64,000 nucleotides of DNA, taken from contig RZWH01000005.1 of the NCBI GenBank assembly GCA_004005435.1, positions 186,001 to 250,000 of the forward strand. The letters run 5' to 3'. Every line of letters starts with the position of its first letter. The stretch's first letter is position 1. Positions 8,272 to 16,675 of this stretch are shown piece after piece. The position numbers were made by a program, and so were the translations under genes. The notes beneath the pieces are model-generated. The model ran no database searches. It saw only the letters and a list, made by a program, of their open reading frames with translations, and was not told the origin of the DNA. The DNA is from Rhodobacteraceae bacterium CCMM004 (GTDB taxonomy: Bacteria; Pseudomonadota; Alphaproteobacteria; Rhodobacterales; Rhodobacteraceae).

Positions 8272-9477
8272 ATGCGCCTTGCAGCCAAGATCGGCCTCGC
8301 CTCCATCGTCGTCATCTTTTTGGCGGGCGCGGGCGGGTATTTCTGGCTGCGCAATTCGCCCGCCTGGACCGGCGTGACGCTCTTTGCCGAGGACGTGCGG
8401 GTCGAGAACTTCCGGGCGATGGACAAGGTCTTTCCCTCCCGCGCCGTGCCGTCGGGCGGGCCGGTCTGGGACTTTGCCGTCGCCGAGAGGCCGCTGCCCG
8501 AGACCTACCTCTTCGAGGGCGCGGCGCGTCCCCTGGCGGGGTTCCTGGACGAGACGGTGACGACCGGATTGCTGGTCGTCCACGACGGCACCGTCGTGCA
8601 TGAGGAGTATCGGCTGGGCGCCTCGGCGGAGTCGCCTTTCACCTCCTTCTCTCTGGTCAAGTCGGTGCTGTCGGCGCTCATCGGGATCGCCATCGAGGAG
8701 GGCCATATCGGCAGCGTCGGCGACCCGATCGTGCGCTATGTGCCGTCCCTGGCAGGGTCGGGCTATGACGGCGTGACCATCGAGGACGCGCTGACCATGT
8801 CGTCGGGGGTCGACTTCGACGAGAACTACGCCAATCCGTTCTCCGACATCTACGGCGTGTTCTTCGACCTGGCGGCGGGGCAGTCGATGGAAGAGACGCT
8901 CGCCGCGTTCGGCCGCGCCCGTGATCCGGGAACCTACAACGACTACATCAGCGCCGACAGCATCGCGCTCGGCCTCGTGCTGGAAGCGGCGACGGGGATG
9001 CCGAACGACGCCTACCTGGCGACGCGGCTCTGGCAGCCGATGGGGGCCGAGGCGCCGGCGTCCTGGAACACCGGGGCATCGGGGCCTGTACTGTCTTTCT
9101 GCTGCTTCAACGCGCGGCTGCGCGACTACGCCCGCCTCGGCCGGCTCTACCTGGAGGGCGGCGCGCGCGACGGCACCCAGATCGTGCCGCGCGACTGGGT
9201 CGAGACCTCCACCAGACCCACGGCCCCGCATCTGGAGCCCGGGCCGAACCCCGCCTCCTTCTGGACCTTCGGCTACGGGTATCACTGGTGGATCCCCGAG
9301 GAGCCGCAGGACGACTTCCTCGCCATCGGGATCTGGGGGCAATACGTCTATGTGGACCGCCGCAACGGGGTGGTCATCGTCAAGACGAGCGCCGACCCGG
9401 GCTTCGACGCCCGCGACCACGAAACCGTGGCCGCCTTCCGCGCCATCGCCCGGCATGTTGCGGAGGGCGCGGCCTGA
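8272..9477 (+). CDS. membrane-anchored serine hydrolase, class C beta-lactamase-like fold
   Basis: A 401-residue hydrolase of the beta-lactamase/penicillin-binding-protein-like group (as in 6-aminohexanoate-dimer hydrolase). The N-terminal helix KIGLASIVVIFLAGAGGYFWL is a signal anchor, so the enzyme domain faces the periplasm. The SxxK motif is Ser127-Leu-Val-Lys130 in FTSFSLVKS. TYNDYISAD likely supplies the second-motif Tyr. The C-terminal part GYGYHWWIP and IWGQYVYVD is typical of the family. ATG 8272 was chosen because AAGGA lies 8 bases upstream; an ATG at 8221 lacks such a site. The substrate is unknown; true beta-lactam resistance is unlikely. Confidence 0.85.
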   Translation: MRLAAKIGLASIVVIFLAGAGGYFWLRNSPAWTGVTLFAEDVRVENFRAMDKVFPSRAVPSGGPVWDFAVAERPLPETYLFEGAARPLAGFLDETVTTGLLVVHDGTVVHEEYRLGASAESPFTSFSLVKSVLSALIGIAIEEGHIGSVGDPIVRYVPSLAGSGYDGVTIEDALTMSSGVDFDENYANPFSDIYGVFFDLAAGQSMEETLAAFGRARDPGTYNDYISADSIALGLVLEAATGMPNDAYLATRLWQPMGAEAPASWNTGASGPVLSFCCFNARLRDYARLGRLYLEGGARDGTQIVPRDWVETSTRPTAPHLEPGPNPASFWTFGYGYHWWIPEEPQDDFLAIGIWGQYVYVDRRNGVVIVKTSADPGFDARDHETVAAFRAIARHVAEGAA

Positions 9478-9615
9478 TCCTGGAAACCCGGTCGGGTCCG
9501 GCCCGTCGCACCCGCGCGGGCGCCGCGCTTGGCACTAGCGGGGCGGGGCGGCCGATCCGGTGCGGGGATTGGGCCGATGGGTCCGGCGCCCTTCACCGAT
9601 CTCAGGGTCGAGGTC

Positions 9616-10653
9616 CTAGCGTTCGGCCAGAGCCACGGGGCTGGGGATGTCGCAGTGGTGGCCCGAGGCGGTGAGGCGCCCCGTCGCCGCGTCCCGCCAG
9701 AGGCTCGTGAGCGTGCCGCTGTTCTGATTGGCCGCGATCACCCATCCGCCATCGGCGGTCACCAGGATGTCGCGCGGCGTGCGCCCCCCGCTTTCGACCG
9801 TCTCCACCGGGACCGGCAGGTCGTCCAGCGCAAAGACGGCGATTTGCGACTGCCGCCGCCCGGAGAGGTAGAGGTGCCGCCCGTCCGGGGACAACCGGAT
9901 CGCTGCGGCGGCCCCGTCCTCGCCCTGCGGCGCGGCAAAGCCAGGCTGGACGTCGGCGACGGCCCAGCCGAGACCGTCTCGCCGCAGGCTCACGAGCGTC
10001 TCGTCCAGTTCGCACAGAAGCCAGGCCCGGCGCCCGTCTGGGCTCAGCGCCATGTGCCGCGGGCCGGACCCGGCGGGAACGGCGAGCGTGGCCGTCTCGG
10101 TAGCGCCTTGGTCGGCGTCGAGCCGGTGGCTGACCACGCGGTCGGTGCCCAGGTCCACCAGATGCAGGACCGTTCCGTTGTCGGTGAAGGCGACGAAATG
10201 CGCGTGCGGCCCCTCCTGACGCGCCGCGTTGGGGCCGCTGCCCGTCCGGGTGAGGGCTGCGGGCGGCTGTATCTGTCCCGTTCGAACGGTGCAGACCGCG
10301 ACGTCCCCGGTCCAATACTGTGCCGAGGCCAGCCGCCCCTGCTCGGGGTCGTAGGCGAGGTGGCAGGGCAACTCGCCCTCCAGCGGCATGCGGGACAGTT
10401 CCGTCAATGCGCCGTCCGGGCCCACGCGAAAGGACACCAGCGCCGGGGCGTCCTGGGCAAACACCTCGCGCCCCGCAAACAGAGTGGCGCCGTCGGGCGT
10501 CAGGGCGATGCACGACGGGTTCACGCAACGGGTCAGCAGCCGCGGCGCGCCAAAAGCCCCGGTATCGCGGTCGAAGGACACGCCGTAGATACCCTCGCCG
10601 TTTGCGGTCATGCCGGCGAACGGGGCGGTGTAGGTGCCGACCAGCAACTCCAT
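9616..10653 (-). CDS. lactonase, seven-bladed beta-propeller family
   Basis: A 345-residue cytosolic protein of the lactonase/6-phosphogluconolactonase (YbhE/Pgl) beta-propeller family. It starts MELLVGTYTAPF and shows repeated blades of the type NPSCIALTPDGATLFAG, GPRHMALSPDGRRAWL and TPRDILVTADGGWVIAANQNSGT. It would hydrolyse a sugar-acid lactone. The start overlaps the RraA-like stop (TGATG), so the two are translationally coupled. Operon order is mannonate dehydratase-like, SDR, RraA-like, lactonase. This supports a sugar-acid pathway with a lactone intermediate. The exact sugar is not known. Confidence 0.8.
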   Translation of the reverse strand: MELLVGTYTAPFAGMTANGEGIYGVSFDRDTGAFGAPRLLTRCVNPSCIALTPDGATLFAGREVFAQDAPALVSFRVGPDGALTELSRMPLEGELPCHLAYDPEQGRLASAQYWTGDVAVCTVRTGQIQPPAALTRTGSGPNAARQEGPHAHFVAFTDNGTVLHLVDLGTDRVVSHRLDADQGATETATLAVPAGSGPRHMALSPDGRRAWLLCELDETLVSLRRDGLGWAVADVQPGFAAPQGEDGAAAAIRLSPDGRHLYLSGRRQSQIAVFALDDLPVPVETVESGGRTPRDILVTADGGWVIAANQNSGTLTSLWRDAATGRLTASGHHCDIPSPVALAER

Positions 10654-11345
10654 CACATGATCCCGAAGGTTTCGAACGCCTCGACGGTGCTCATGCCGTC
10701 CTGGAGGGCCTTGCGCACCGCGCTCTCGCCGCGGACCTTTTCCAGGGCGGCGCCGACGATCTCGGTCTCCTGCGCGCGGGGCACGCAGAGCACGCCGTCG
10801 CAGTCGGCGAAGACGATGTCGCCGGGCTGGATGCGGACGCGCCCCACGGTCAGAGGCACGTTGTAGTCCAGGACCTTGCCCCGCGGCCCCTGGTCCTGCG
10901 CATAGCAGCCGCGCGAGGCGACGGGCAGGCCCAGCTCCAGGATCTCGTTGCTGTCGCGCACATAGCCGTCCAGCACCGCGCCCGCCGCGCCGAGATGCAG
11001 CGCGCGGGTCGACATCAGCCCGCCCCAGAGGGCGTAGTCGGGGGACGAGCCGGTGCAGATGTAGACGTCGTTCTCGGTCAGGCTGTCCAGCGCATCGAAC
11101 ATCAGGCCGAAGGGTTTGGACATCAGCGGGTTGTGCGTGCCAGCGCCGGTCTCTTCGAAGACGTCGGCCTCCAGCACGGTCATGGCGCGCCCGGCGATGA
11201 TCATCTTGCGGTCCAGCACCGACAGATACGGCGGCAGGAACTGGGTCGTGAGCCCCATCTTGTCCATCACGTCGCCGATCACGGCCGAGAACAGCTCGGT
11301 CCGCATCAGGGTGAAGAGCTCGGTGTCGGAGGTCCATTGGGTCAT
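10653..11345 (-). CDS. RraA-like family protein (possible 2-oxo-acid aldolase)
   Basis: A 230-residue protein of the RraA/HMG-aldolase-like fold (formerly called dimethylmenaquinone methyltransferase-like). The family motifs are present: GAAGAVLDGYVRDSNEI, where the Arg and Asp correspond to the substrate- and metal-binding positions, and IQPGDIVFADCDGVLCVPR. Members act as 4-hydroxy-4-methyl-2-oxoglutarate/4-carboxy-4-hydroxy-2-oxoadipate aldolases, as oxaloacetate decarboxylases, or as RNase E regulators. In a sugar-acid operon, cleavage of a 2-oxo acid is the likeliest role. The start is a good ATG, 4 bases from the SDR stop. Confidence 0.8.
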   Translation of the reverse strand: MTQWTSDTELFTLMRTELFSAVIGDVMDKMGLTTQFLPPYLSVLDRKMIIAGRAMTVLEADVFEETGAGTHNPLMSKPFGLMFDALDSLTENDVYICTGSSPDYALWGGLMSTRALHLGAAGAVLDGYVRDSNEILELGLPVASRGCYAQDQGPRGKVLDYNVPLTVGRVRIQPGDIVFADCDGVLCVPRAQETEIVGAALEKVRGESAVRKALQDGMSTVEAFETFGIM

Positions 11346-11349
11346 GGTG

Positions 11350-12141
11350 TCAGCCTTTGCGAGGGTCGTAGCGCACGAGGTTCAGGGTATAGCCGCCGTC
11401 GATCTCCAGCGTCGTGCCGGTGATATAGCCGGCATCGTCGGAGACGAGAAAGGCTGCGGTCTTGGCCACGTCGGCGGTGGTGCCGAGGCGGGCGAGGGGG
11501 ATCCAGCTCTCGAACTTGTCCTTGCCGAACGCGGCGATCTCGCGCGCGTTGGCGTCGGTTTCGATGGCGCCGGGGGCGATGCCGAGGACGCGGATCCCGT
11601 GCTCGGCCCATTCCAGCGCCAGCGCCTTGCTCAGCATCCGCAGCCCCGCTTTGGAGATCGCATAATGCGTCAGGCCCAGCCGCGAGACGTTCTCGTGGAT
11701 CGACGAGGTGGTCAGGATCACTCCGCCCCGGCCCTGGGCGACCATGATCCGGGCGGCGGCGCGGGCGCAGACAAAGCCGCCGCGGAGATTGGTGTTCATC
11801 ACCCGGTCCCAGTCGGCGAGGTCCAGGTCCAGCGCCGCGACGGTGTTCTCGACCCCGGCGTTGTTGATCTGGATGTCGAGCCCGCCCAGCCACTCCGCCC
11901 CCTCGGCGATCAGCCGCTCGGCGTCCTCGGGGATCGAGACGTCGGCGCGGATGGCGCGGGCGACCTCGGCCCCCGTCTGAGCGTTCAGATCGGCGGCGAG
12001 CGCGGTGGCGTCGGCCATCTGGTCCGCGTCGTGGGTGTTGACCACCACGCGCGCGCCCCGCGCGGCGAGTTCGCGGGCGATGGCCGCCCCGATCCCCTGG
12101 GACGAGCCGGTGACGATGGCGCGCTTGTCGGACAGATCCAT
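11350..12141 (-). CDS. SDR-family oxidoreductase
   Basis: A 263-residue short-chain dehydrogenase/reductase. The cofactor motif TGSSQGIG is at residues 11-18, NNAG at about 93-96, and the catalytic Ser146, Tyr160 and Lys164 lie in TTSSIHE and HYAISK. The C-terminal GTTLEIDGGYTL is classical. The order of motifs resembles glucose 1-dehydrogenase/gluconate 5-dehydrogenase-like enzymes. It likely oxidises or reduces a sugar or sugar acid supplied by the mannonate dehydratase-like neighbour, whose stop is only 4 bases upstream. The substrate is inferred from context only. Confidence 0.85.
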   Translation of the reverse strand: MDLSDKRAIVTGSSQGIGAAIARELAARGARVVVNTHDADQMADATALAADLNAQTGAEVARAIRADVSIPEDAERLIAEGAEWLGGLDIQINNAGVENTVAALDLDLADWDRVMNTNLRGGFVCARAAARIMVAQGRGGVILTTSSIHENVSRLGLTHYAISKAGLRMLSKALALEWAEHGIRVLGIAPGAIETDANAREIAAFGKDKFESWIPLARLGTTADVAKTAAFLVSDDAGYITGTTLEIDGGYTLNLVRYDPRKG

Positions 12142-12145
12142 CGCC

Positions 12146-13210
12146 TCAGGCTCCGCCGAGGCGCGCGAACTCGGCCCGCATGTAGCCCAAGGCATAGGCC
12201 ATGCCCGCGTGCCAGGGCGCGGCGCAGGCGATCTGGGGGGTGTGGTCGGGGATGACCACGCCGTCAAAGCCGTTGCGGTGCAGGATCGACAGAATGCGCG
12301 GGACGTCTACGTCGCCCTCGTCGATGAAGACCTCGTGATAGGTCGGCACCTGGCCACGGACGTTGCGCAGGTGCACGTACCCGACCCGGCCGTCGCGGCT
12401 CCAGCGGTCCACGTCGGCATAGATGTCCCCTTCGGACATCTCGGCGAGCGAGCCGATGCACAGCTCCGCACGGTTCGCGGGCGAGGGGGTGTCGGCAAAG
12501 AGCTTGTCGTAGAACTGCGGCTGCCAGATCAGGCGGGCGTGGCCGCGCATGGTCGGCATGGGCGGGTCGTCGGGATGGGCGGCGAGCTGCACGCCCGCCT
12601 CCTCGGCGACCGGCATCAGCGCGGCGTGAAAGGCGTGCAGGTTGGCCCAGAGTTGATCGTGGTCCACCGGCGGGATTGTGCCCTCGGGCGCGTCGGGGTC
12701 GTAGGTCATGTTCCAGATCATGCCGTTGGGGATCGGGTCGAGCCCGCGGCCGTCGGCGGCGACGAACCCGACGCTCTGCGCGCCGCCGCGGGCGAAAGGC
12801 CCCGCGCTCCAGCCCGCCACCCCGGCGATGGAGAAGTTGTAGCCCATGACCGGGATGCCCACCGCGCCCATGTCGCGGACGATCTGCTTCAGCACCTCCA
12901 ACTGCGCGTCGCGCTCGGGGCCGCCGAGGAGGACGTCGTACCACAGGCCGGGATCGAAGTTCTCCAGCGCGGCCAGGGTCAGCCCCGCCGCCTCGATCTC
13001 GGACTTGAGCCGGGCGAGGCTGTCGCGGGACCACACCTCGCGGTCGCCGCTGGTGATCCCCCAGCCCGCCCGGTCCTGGCCCGGCAGGCGCGGTCCGTCG
13101 GCGAAGTAGTCGGTGAGATGGGCGACGATATGCGTCGCGCCGCATTGGCGGGCAAAGGCATAGTTCTCTTCGGTGAGCATGTGTTTGTAGAGACCCAGAC
13201 CGAGTTTCAT
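12146..13210 (-). CDS. mannonate dehydratase-like TIM-barrel enzyme
   Basis: A 354-residue protein of the UxuA/xylose-isomerase-like TIM-barrel group. UxuA hallmarks are LGLYKHML near the start, VGIPVMGYNFSIAGVAGW in the middle, the metal-site segment QLAAHPDDPPMPTMRG, then CIGSLAEM and VHLRNVRGQ..YHEVFIDEGDVD. Mannonate dehydratase turns D-mannonate into 2-keto-3-deoxygluconate. E. coli UxuA is longer (394 residues), so the substrate may be a related sugar acid. It is the first gene of the leftward operon, divergent from a GntR regulator. Confidence 0.82.
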   Translation of the reverse strand: MKLGLGLYKHMLTEENYAFARQCGATHIVAHLTDYFADGPRLPGQDRAGWGITSGDREVWSRDSLARLKSEIEAAGLTLAALENFDPGLWYDVLLGGPERDAQLEVLKQIVRDMGAVGIPVMGYNFSIAGVAGWSAGPFARGGAQSVGFVAADGRGLDPIPNGMIWNMTYDPDAPEGTIPPVDHDQLWANLHAFHAALMPVAEEAGVQLAAHPDDPPMPTMRGHARLIWQPQFYDKLFADTPSPANRAELCIGSLAEMSEGDIYADVDRWSRDGRVGYVHLRNVRGQVPTYHEVFIDEGDVDVPRILSILHRNGFDGVVIPDHTPQIACAAPWHAGMAYALGYMRAEFARLGGA

Positions 13211-13284
13211 CCACGACTCTTTCTTGGCTGCGGTGCATTTGCGACGGCGACGATTCCCGTTACCTTACATCTAAGAGCCATCGG

Positions 13285-13294
13285 TAACATGTTA
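13285..13294. promoter_or_regulatory. candidate GntR operator TAACATGTTA
   Basis: A perfect 10-bp palindrome, TAACATGTTA, in the divergent promoter region between the uxuA-like gene and the GntR gene, in a local AT-rich patch (TTACCTTACATCTAAGAG). FadR/UxuR-type GntR proteins bind short palindromes of this kind. It is a plausible autoregulatory site; this is inference. Confidence 0.5.
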
Positions 13295-13385
13295 GTCAAT
13301 GCGCCCGCCCGAGGATTGACGGCCCATCCGTCAGGTGCTGCGATGTCCGCAGGGGGCGGCCCGAGCCGCGAAAGGAGCGCCGCAG

Positions 13386-14060
13386 GTGAACTTGACCGAC
13401 CGCGCCTATCGCGAGTTGCGCACCGCCATCGTCAGCCTGCGCATTCGGCCGGGTGAGCGGTTGGACTCCGGGCGCATCGGCGCCTCCCTGGGCTTCAGCC
13501 GGGCGCCGGTGGTGGAGGCGCTGAACATGCTGCGGGCTGAGGGGCTGGTGACCAGCCGCCGCCGCGTCGGCACCTTTGCCACCGAAGTGGGGCGCGACCG
13601 GATCGACGAGGTCTTTGACGCCCGCGAGATGATCGAGCAGCGCGTGGCCCCGGTGGTGATCCGTAACGTCAGCGACCGCCAGATCGACGACCTGGCCGAT
13701 CTACTGGGCGAGGCGGCGGCGCTGTTGGAGACCGCCGGGGCCGGGTTCGATTATCCGCGCTTCATGGAACTGGACCAGCGCTTCCATGCCGAGCTGATCC
13801 GCCTGTCGGAGCGGGCGATCTACGTGAAGTGGTTCGAGGAACTGGCCGCGCACATGCAGCGGGTCCGACATCTGTTCACCGGCAATCCGCTGCCCCGGTC
13901 GCGGGAGGGGCACCGCGAGCACGAGGCGATCCTCGCGGCCCTGCGCGGGCGCGACGTGGAACGCCTTCGCGCCGCGCTCCTCGACCATACGCGCCGCAGC
14001 CGCGCCGGTGCGGAGGACATCCTGACCGTGCGGGAGGGGGCGGGGACGCCGGCCGGCTGA
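13386..14060 (+). CDS. GntR-family regulator, FadR/FCD subfamily
   Basis: A 224-residue regulator. An N-terminal winged helix (AYRELRTAIVSLRIRPGERL..LGFSRAPVVEALNMLRAEGLVTSRRRVGTFA) is followed by an all-helical FCD ligand domain with DAREMIEQRVAP and DQRFHAELIRLS, whose Asp and His residues usually hold a metal and an organic-acid effector. The start is GTG 13386, with AAAGGAG 8 bases upstream; an ATG at 13335 has none. It is divergent from the mannonate dehydratase-like operon and just before the ABC operon, so it may control both. Confidence 0.87.
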   Translation: MNLTDRAYRELRTAIVSLRIRPGERLDSGRIGASLGFSRAPVVEALNMLRAEGLVTSRRRVGTFATEVGRDRIDEVFDAREMIEQRVAPVVIRNVSDRQIDDLADLLGEAAALLETAGAGFDYPRFMELDQRFHAELIRLSERAIYVKWFEELAAHMQRVRHLFTGNPLPRSREGHREHEAILAALRGRDVERLRAALLDHTRRSRAGAEDILTVREGAGTPAG

Positions 14061-14385
14061 CGCCGGCGTCAGCCGGACGCGCCAGGTTTGGCCGCATCGT
14101 GACCCGACCGCGGGCTGCCGGCAGGTTGCCCGCCCAGTCCCCCTATCCCGACCGGCCGCGGGTCGAGCAGCGCCGTCCCGCCCCCACGGGGCGGCGCCGC
14201 GCTCTGTTCGCGGCCCCCCGGGGGATGTTCGTGACATCGGTGGTCATGGGACCGATGCCCATCGGCTACAGTGGCCGTCCTGGCGAAAGGGGCCGGACCA
14301 GACTCTCTCCCATGGTTTTCGTAATAGAAAAATAGATTGCATAATAGAAAAGGCAGGATAGGGTGACGCTGGGGGAGGATCGCGG
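14061..14385. promoter_or_regulatory. leader region of the catabolic ABC operon with direct repeats
   Basis: A 325-base gene-free region. It carries one dispersed GC repeat (14165) and, at its end, two direct copies of TAATAGAAAA at 14322-14331 and 14342-14351. They are 20 bp apart start to start and are separated by AT-rich DNA. Two identical decamers on about the same helix face suggest a regulator or promoter element for the operon that starts at 14386. A GGGGGAGG ribosome site precedes the ATG. Confidence 0.5.
14165..14198 (+). repeat. dispersed GC repeat, copy 4
   Basis: GAGCAGCGCCGTCCCGCCCC followed by ACGGGGCGGCGCC. The halves GGCGCCGCCCC-like and GGGGCGGCGCC form a strong hairpin. 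It is the best-formed member of the family otherwise found at 509, 698 and 1049, more than 13 kb away. Confidence 0.55.
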
Positions 14386-15561
14386 ATGAGCGACACGACG
14401 ATTTCAGGGATCGCATGGGATCATCGGCGGTGCTGGGGTCCGCTCGACGCCGATGTCGCGAGGGCCAGGGCCGAGGACGGCATCGACATCCATTGGGCCC
14501 GGCGCTCTCTCTACAGCTTCGGCGAGGGCGATCTGCGCGACTTCGTCGACGACCACGACCTGATCATCTTCGACCACCCGTTTGTCGGCGACATTGCCAC
14601 TCAGGGGCTGATGCTGGACCTCGGCACGTTTCTGACGCCCGCCGAGGCGACGGTCTTTCGCCAGAACACGGTCGGCGCCTCCTACCGCTCCTACGAGTTC
14701 GAGGGCGGCGTTTACGGCCTGCCCATCGACAGCGCGGCGACGACCTCAGCCTGGCGGGCCGATCTGATGGAGGCGGCGGGCCTCGCCGTGCCGGACACGC
14801 TGGAAGACGTCATCGCCCTGGGCCGCGCGGCACGGGAGCGGGACAAGTGGGTGGCCTGGGCGGCCAAGCCCACCGACCTCATGTGCGCCTACATCGCGAT
14901 GATCGCCAGTTGGGGCTACGACCTCGGCCGCGAGGACGGCCCCTTCGCTCCCCGCGACATGAGCGCGGCTGCGCTGGCCCGGATCATGGAACTGCGCGAG
15001 GTGATCCACCCCAAATCGTTCGTCTGGAACCCGATCCAGCTCTTCGACCACATGACGTCCCACGACGACGTGGTGTTCACGCCTTATGCCTTCAACTACA
15101 TCAACTATGCCTACGGCGGCGACCGCGTCCTGACATTCGGGCCGCCGCCGCGGCTGTCGGGCCGGATCCGGCCCCGGGGTCTGCTCGGCGGCGCCGGGAT
15201 CGGCGTCAGCGCCCGGTCGGCCAACCCCGAGGCCGCGTTCCGCTATGCGATGACGCTGGTGTCGCCCGAGTTCCAGGCGGGGCCCTATGTCGCCGACGGT
15301 GGCCAGCCGGGGATGCGCGCGGCCTGGGTGTCGCCGGAATGCGACAAGGTGACGAACGGGTTTTTCTCCAACTGTCTCCAGGCGATGGACGACGCCTATC
15401 TGCGTCCGACCTTGCCGGGCTTCGTCGGCTTCTTTCACGAGGCGACGCTGCGCCTGGCGGCCGTGGTGAACGAGGGGGCGAGCCACGACGCCTATGTCGA
15501 CTGGCAAACCGGCGCCTACGACGCGCTGTGCGCCGATCGCCGCCCAGCCGCGGCCGAATGA
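14386..15561 (+). CDS. family 1 solute-binding protein without signal peptide
   Basis: A 391-residue protein with the fold of extracellular solute-binding proteins of sugar ABC importers (GVYGLPIDSAATTSAWRADLMEAAGLAVPDTLEDV; GGAGIGVSARSANPEAAFRYAMTLVSP). The N-terminus MSDTTISGIAWDHRRCWGPLDADV is hydrophilic and already in the mature fold. There is no signal peptide or lipobox, and GGAGG before this ATG fixes the start. Similar signal-less proteins starting ITWDHPRG occur, as I recall, beside CaiB-type CoA-transferases, as here. A cytosolic ligand-binding or enzyme-accessory role is likelier than transport. The function is unknown. Confidence 0.75.
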   Translation: MSDTTISGIAWDHRRCWGPLDADVARARAEDGIDIHWARRSLYSFGEGDLRDFVDDHDLIIFDHPFVGDIATQGLMLDLGTFLTPAEATVFRQNTVGASYRSYEFEGGVYGLPIDSAATTSAWRADLMEAAGLAVPDTLEDVIALGRAARERDKWVAWAAKPTDLMCAYIAMIASWGYDLGREDGPFAPRDMSAAALARIMELREVIHPKSFVWNPIQLFDHMTSHDDVVFTPYAFNYINYAYGGDRVLTFGPPPRLSGRIRPRGLLGGAGIGVSARSANPEAAFRYAMTLVSPEFQAGPYVADGGQPGMRAAWVSPECDKVTNGFFSNCLQAMDDAYLRPTLPGFVGFFHEATLRLAAVVNEGASHDAYVDWQTGAYDALCADRRPAAAE

Positions 15562-15642
15562 CCATGCCGGGACGGCGCCCGCCGCCGCACCGGCCGCTAG
15601 CAGACCCGGCCTGACGCCGGGAACGAACTGGGAGGACACCAG

Positions 15643-16668
15643 ATGAAGACCGCATTGAAGACCGTTTCGGCGCTCGCCATCGCCACCGGCCTGCTGGCCG
15701 GGGGCGCCGCTGCGCAGGAGATGCCCGAGCGCATCGGCTATATCGTCAACTACGCCACCCACGAGTGGTATCAGAACGTCATCAAGGGGATGGAGGACCG
15801 GGCCGCCGAGCTGGGCATCGAGATCGAGGTGATCGACGCCAACCTCGACATCGCCCGCCAGGTCGCCGCGGCCGAGGACTTCATGGCCCGCGACATGGAC
15901 GTGATCATCATGACCCCGGTGAACGAGGAAGGCGTCGTGCCGATCCTGCGCCGAGCCAAGGCCGACGACATGCCGGTGGTGCTGGAGGGCAACCCAGTCC
16001 AGGGCATGGATGTGCTGGTGGCGATCTGCGACTACGACACCGGCTATCTTGCCGGCGTCGCGGCGGGCGAGTTGCTGAAGGAAGAGGGCCGCGATACGCC
16101 GCGGGTCATGAACGTGGGCCTGCCGCTGCTGTCGGCGACGATCCTGCGCTCGCAGGGCTTCATGGACGGGATCCAGACGATCTATCCCGAGGCCGAGATG
16201 GTCCACGACCTCGACGGCGGCGGCAATCCCGACCGCAGCCAGGAGGTGTCGTCGGCCGCGCTGGCCGCCGACAGCGACATCGACGTGATCTACGGCATCA
16301 ACGACAGCTCGGCCCTGGGCGGGTTGCAGGCGTGGCGCGCCGCCGGTCTGCCCGAGGACGATCTGCTGGTCGTCGGCACCGGGGCTGAGGGGCTGGCCTT
16401 CCTCCACGAGATGTTCGCGGACGGGCCGTTCAAGCTGGAGGCGGCGATGTTCCCCGAGATGATCGGCTACACCTCCATCGACACCGCGGTCGCCCTGTTC
16501 CAGGGCGAGGATCTGCCCGAGCACGTGGTCAGCCCGACGACGGCGGTGAACGTGGACAACGTCACCGACTTCTACTCCTACGACGGCGAGAGCCGTCAGA
16601 TTCAGTGGGATGCCGTGAACGCGCTGGAGGCCCCGGCGCAGTGCATGAAATACGCCTCCGATCTCTGA
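15643..16668 (+). CDS. ribose-type ABC transporter periplasmic sugar-binding protein
   Basis: A 341-residue periplasmic binding protein of the RbsB/LacI-like fold. The signal peptide MKTALKTVSALAIATGLLAGGAAA is followed by ERIGYIVNYATHEWYQNVIKGMED, the usual first strand and helix. Ligand-site and hinge features include DVIIMTPVNEEGVVPIL and the Asp-rich DVIYGINDSSALGGLQAW. It would deliver a sugar or polyol to the permeases encoded downstream. A strong ribosome site, GGGAGG, precedes the ATG. A hairpin right after the gene probably gives it higher expression than the membrane genes. The sugar is not known. Confidence 0.9.
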   Translation: MKTALKTVSALAIATGLLAGGAAAQEMPERIGYIVNYATHEWYQNVIKGMEDRAAELGIEIEVIDANLDIARQVAAAEDFMARDMDVIIMTPVNEEGVVPILRRAKADDMPVVLEGNPVQGMDVLVAICDYDTGYLAGVAAGELLKEEGRDTPRVMNVGLPLLSATILRSQGFMDGIQTIYPEAEMVHDLDGGGNPDRSQEVSSAALAADSDIDVIYGINDSSALGGLQAWRAAGLPEDDLLVVGTGAEGLAFLHEMFADGPFKLEAAMFPEMIGYTSIDTAVALFQGEDLPEHVVSPTTAVNVDNVTDFYSYDGESRQIQWDAVNALEAPAQCMKYASDL

Positions 16669-16675
16669 GGCGTGA

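Noticed and set aside
8272-9477. Serine hydrolase as an antibiotic-resistance beta-lactamase
   Set aside because: Only the general SxxK fold is shared; the membrane anchor and C-terminal motifs fit the housekeeping/nylon-hydrolase-like group.
9616-11337. A 573-codon frame suggesting a fusion of lactonase with an upstream domain
   Set aside because: The upstream part is an out-of-frame reading of the RraA-like gene; the true lactonase starts at 10653 with a TGATG overlap.
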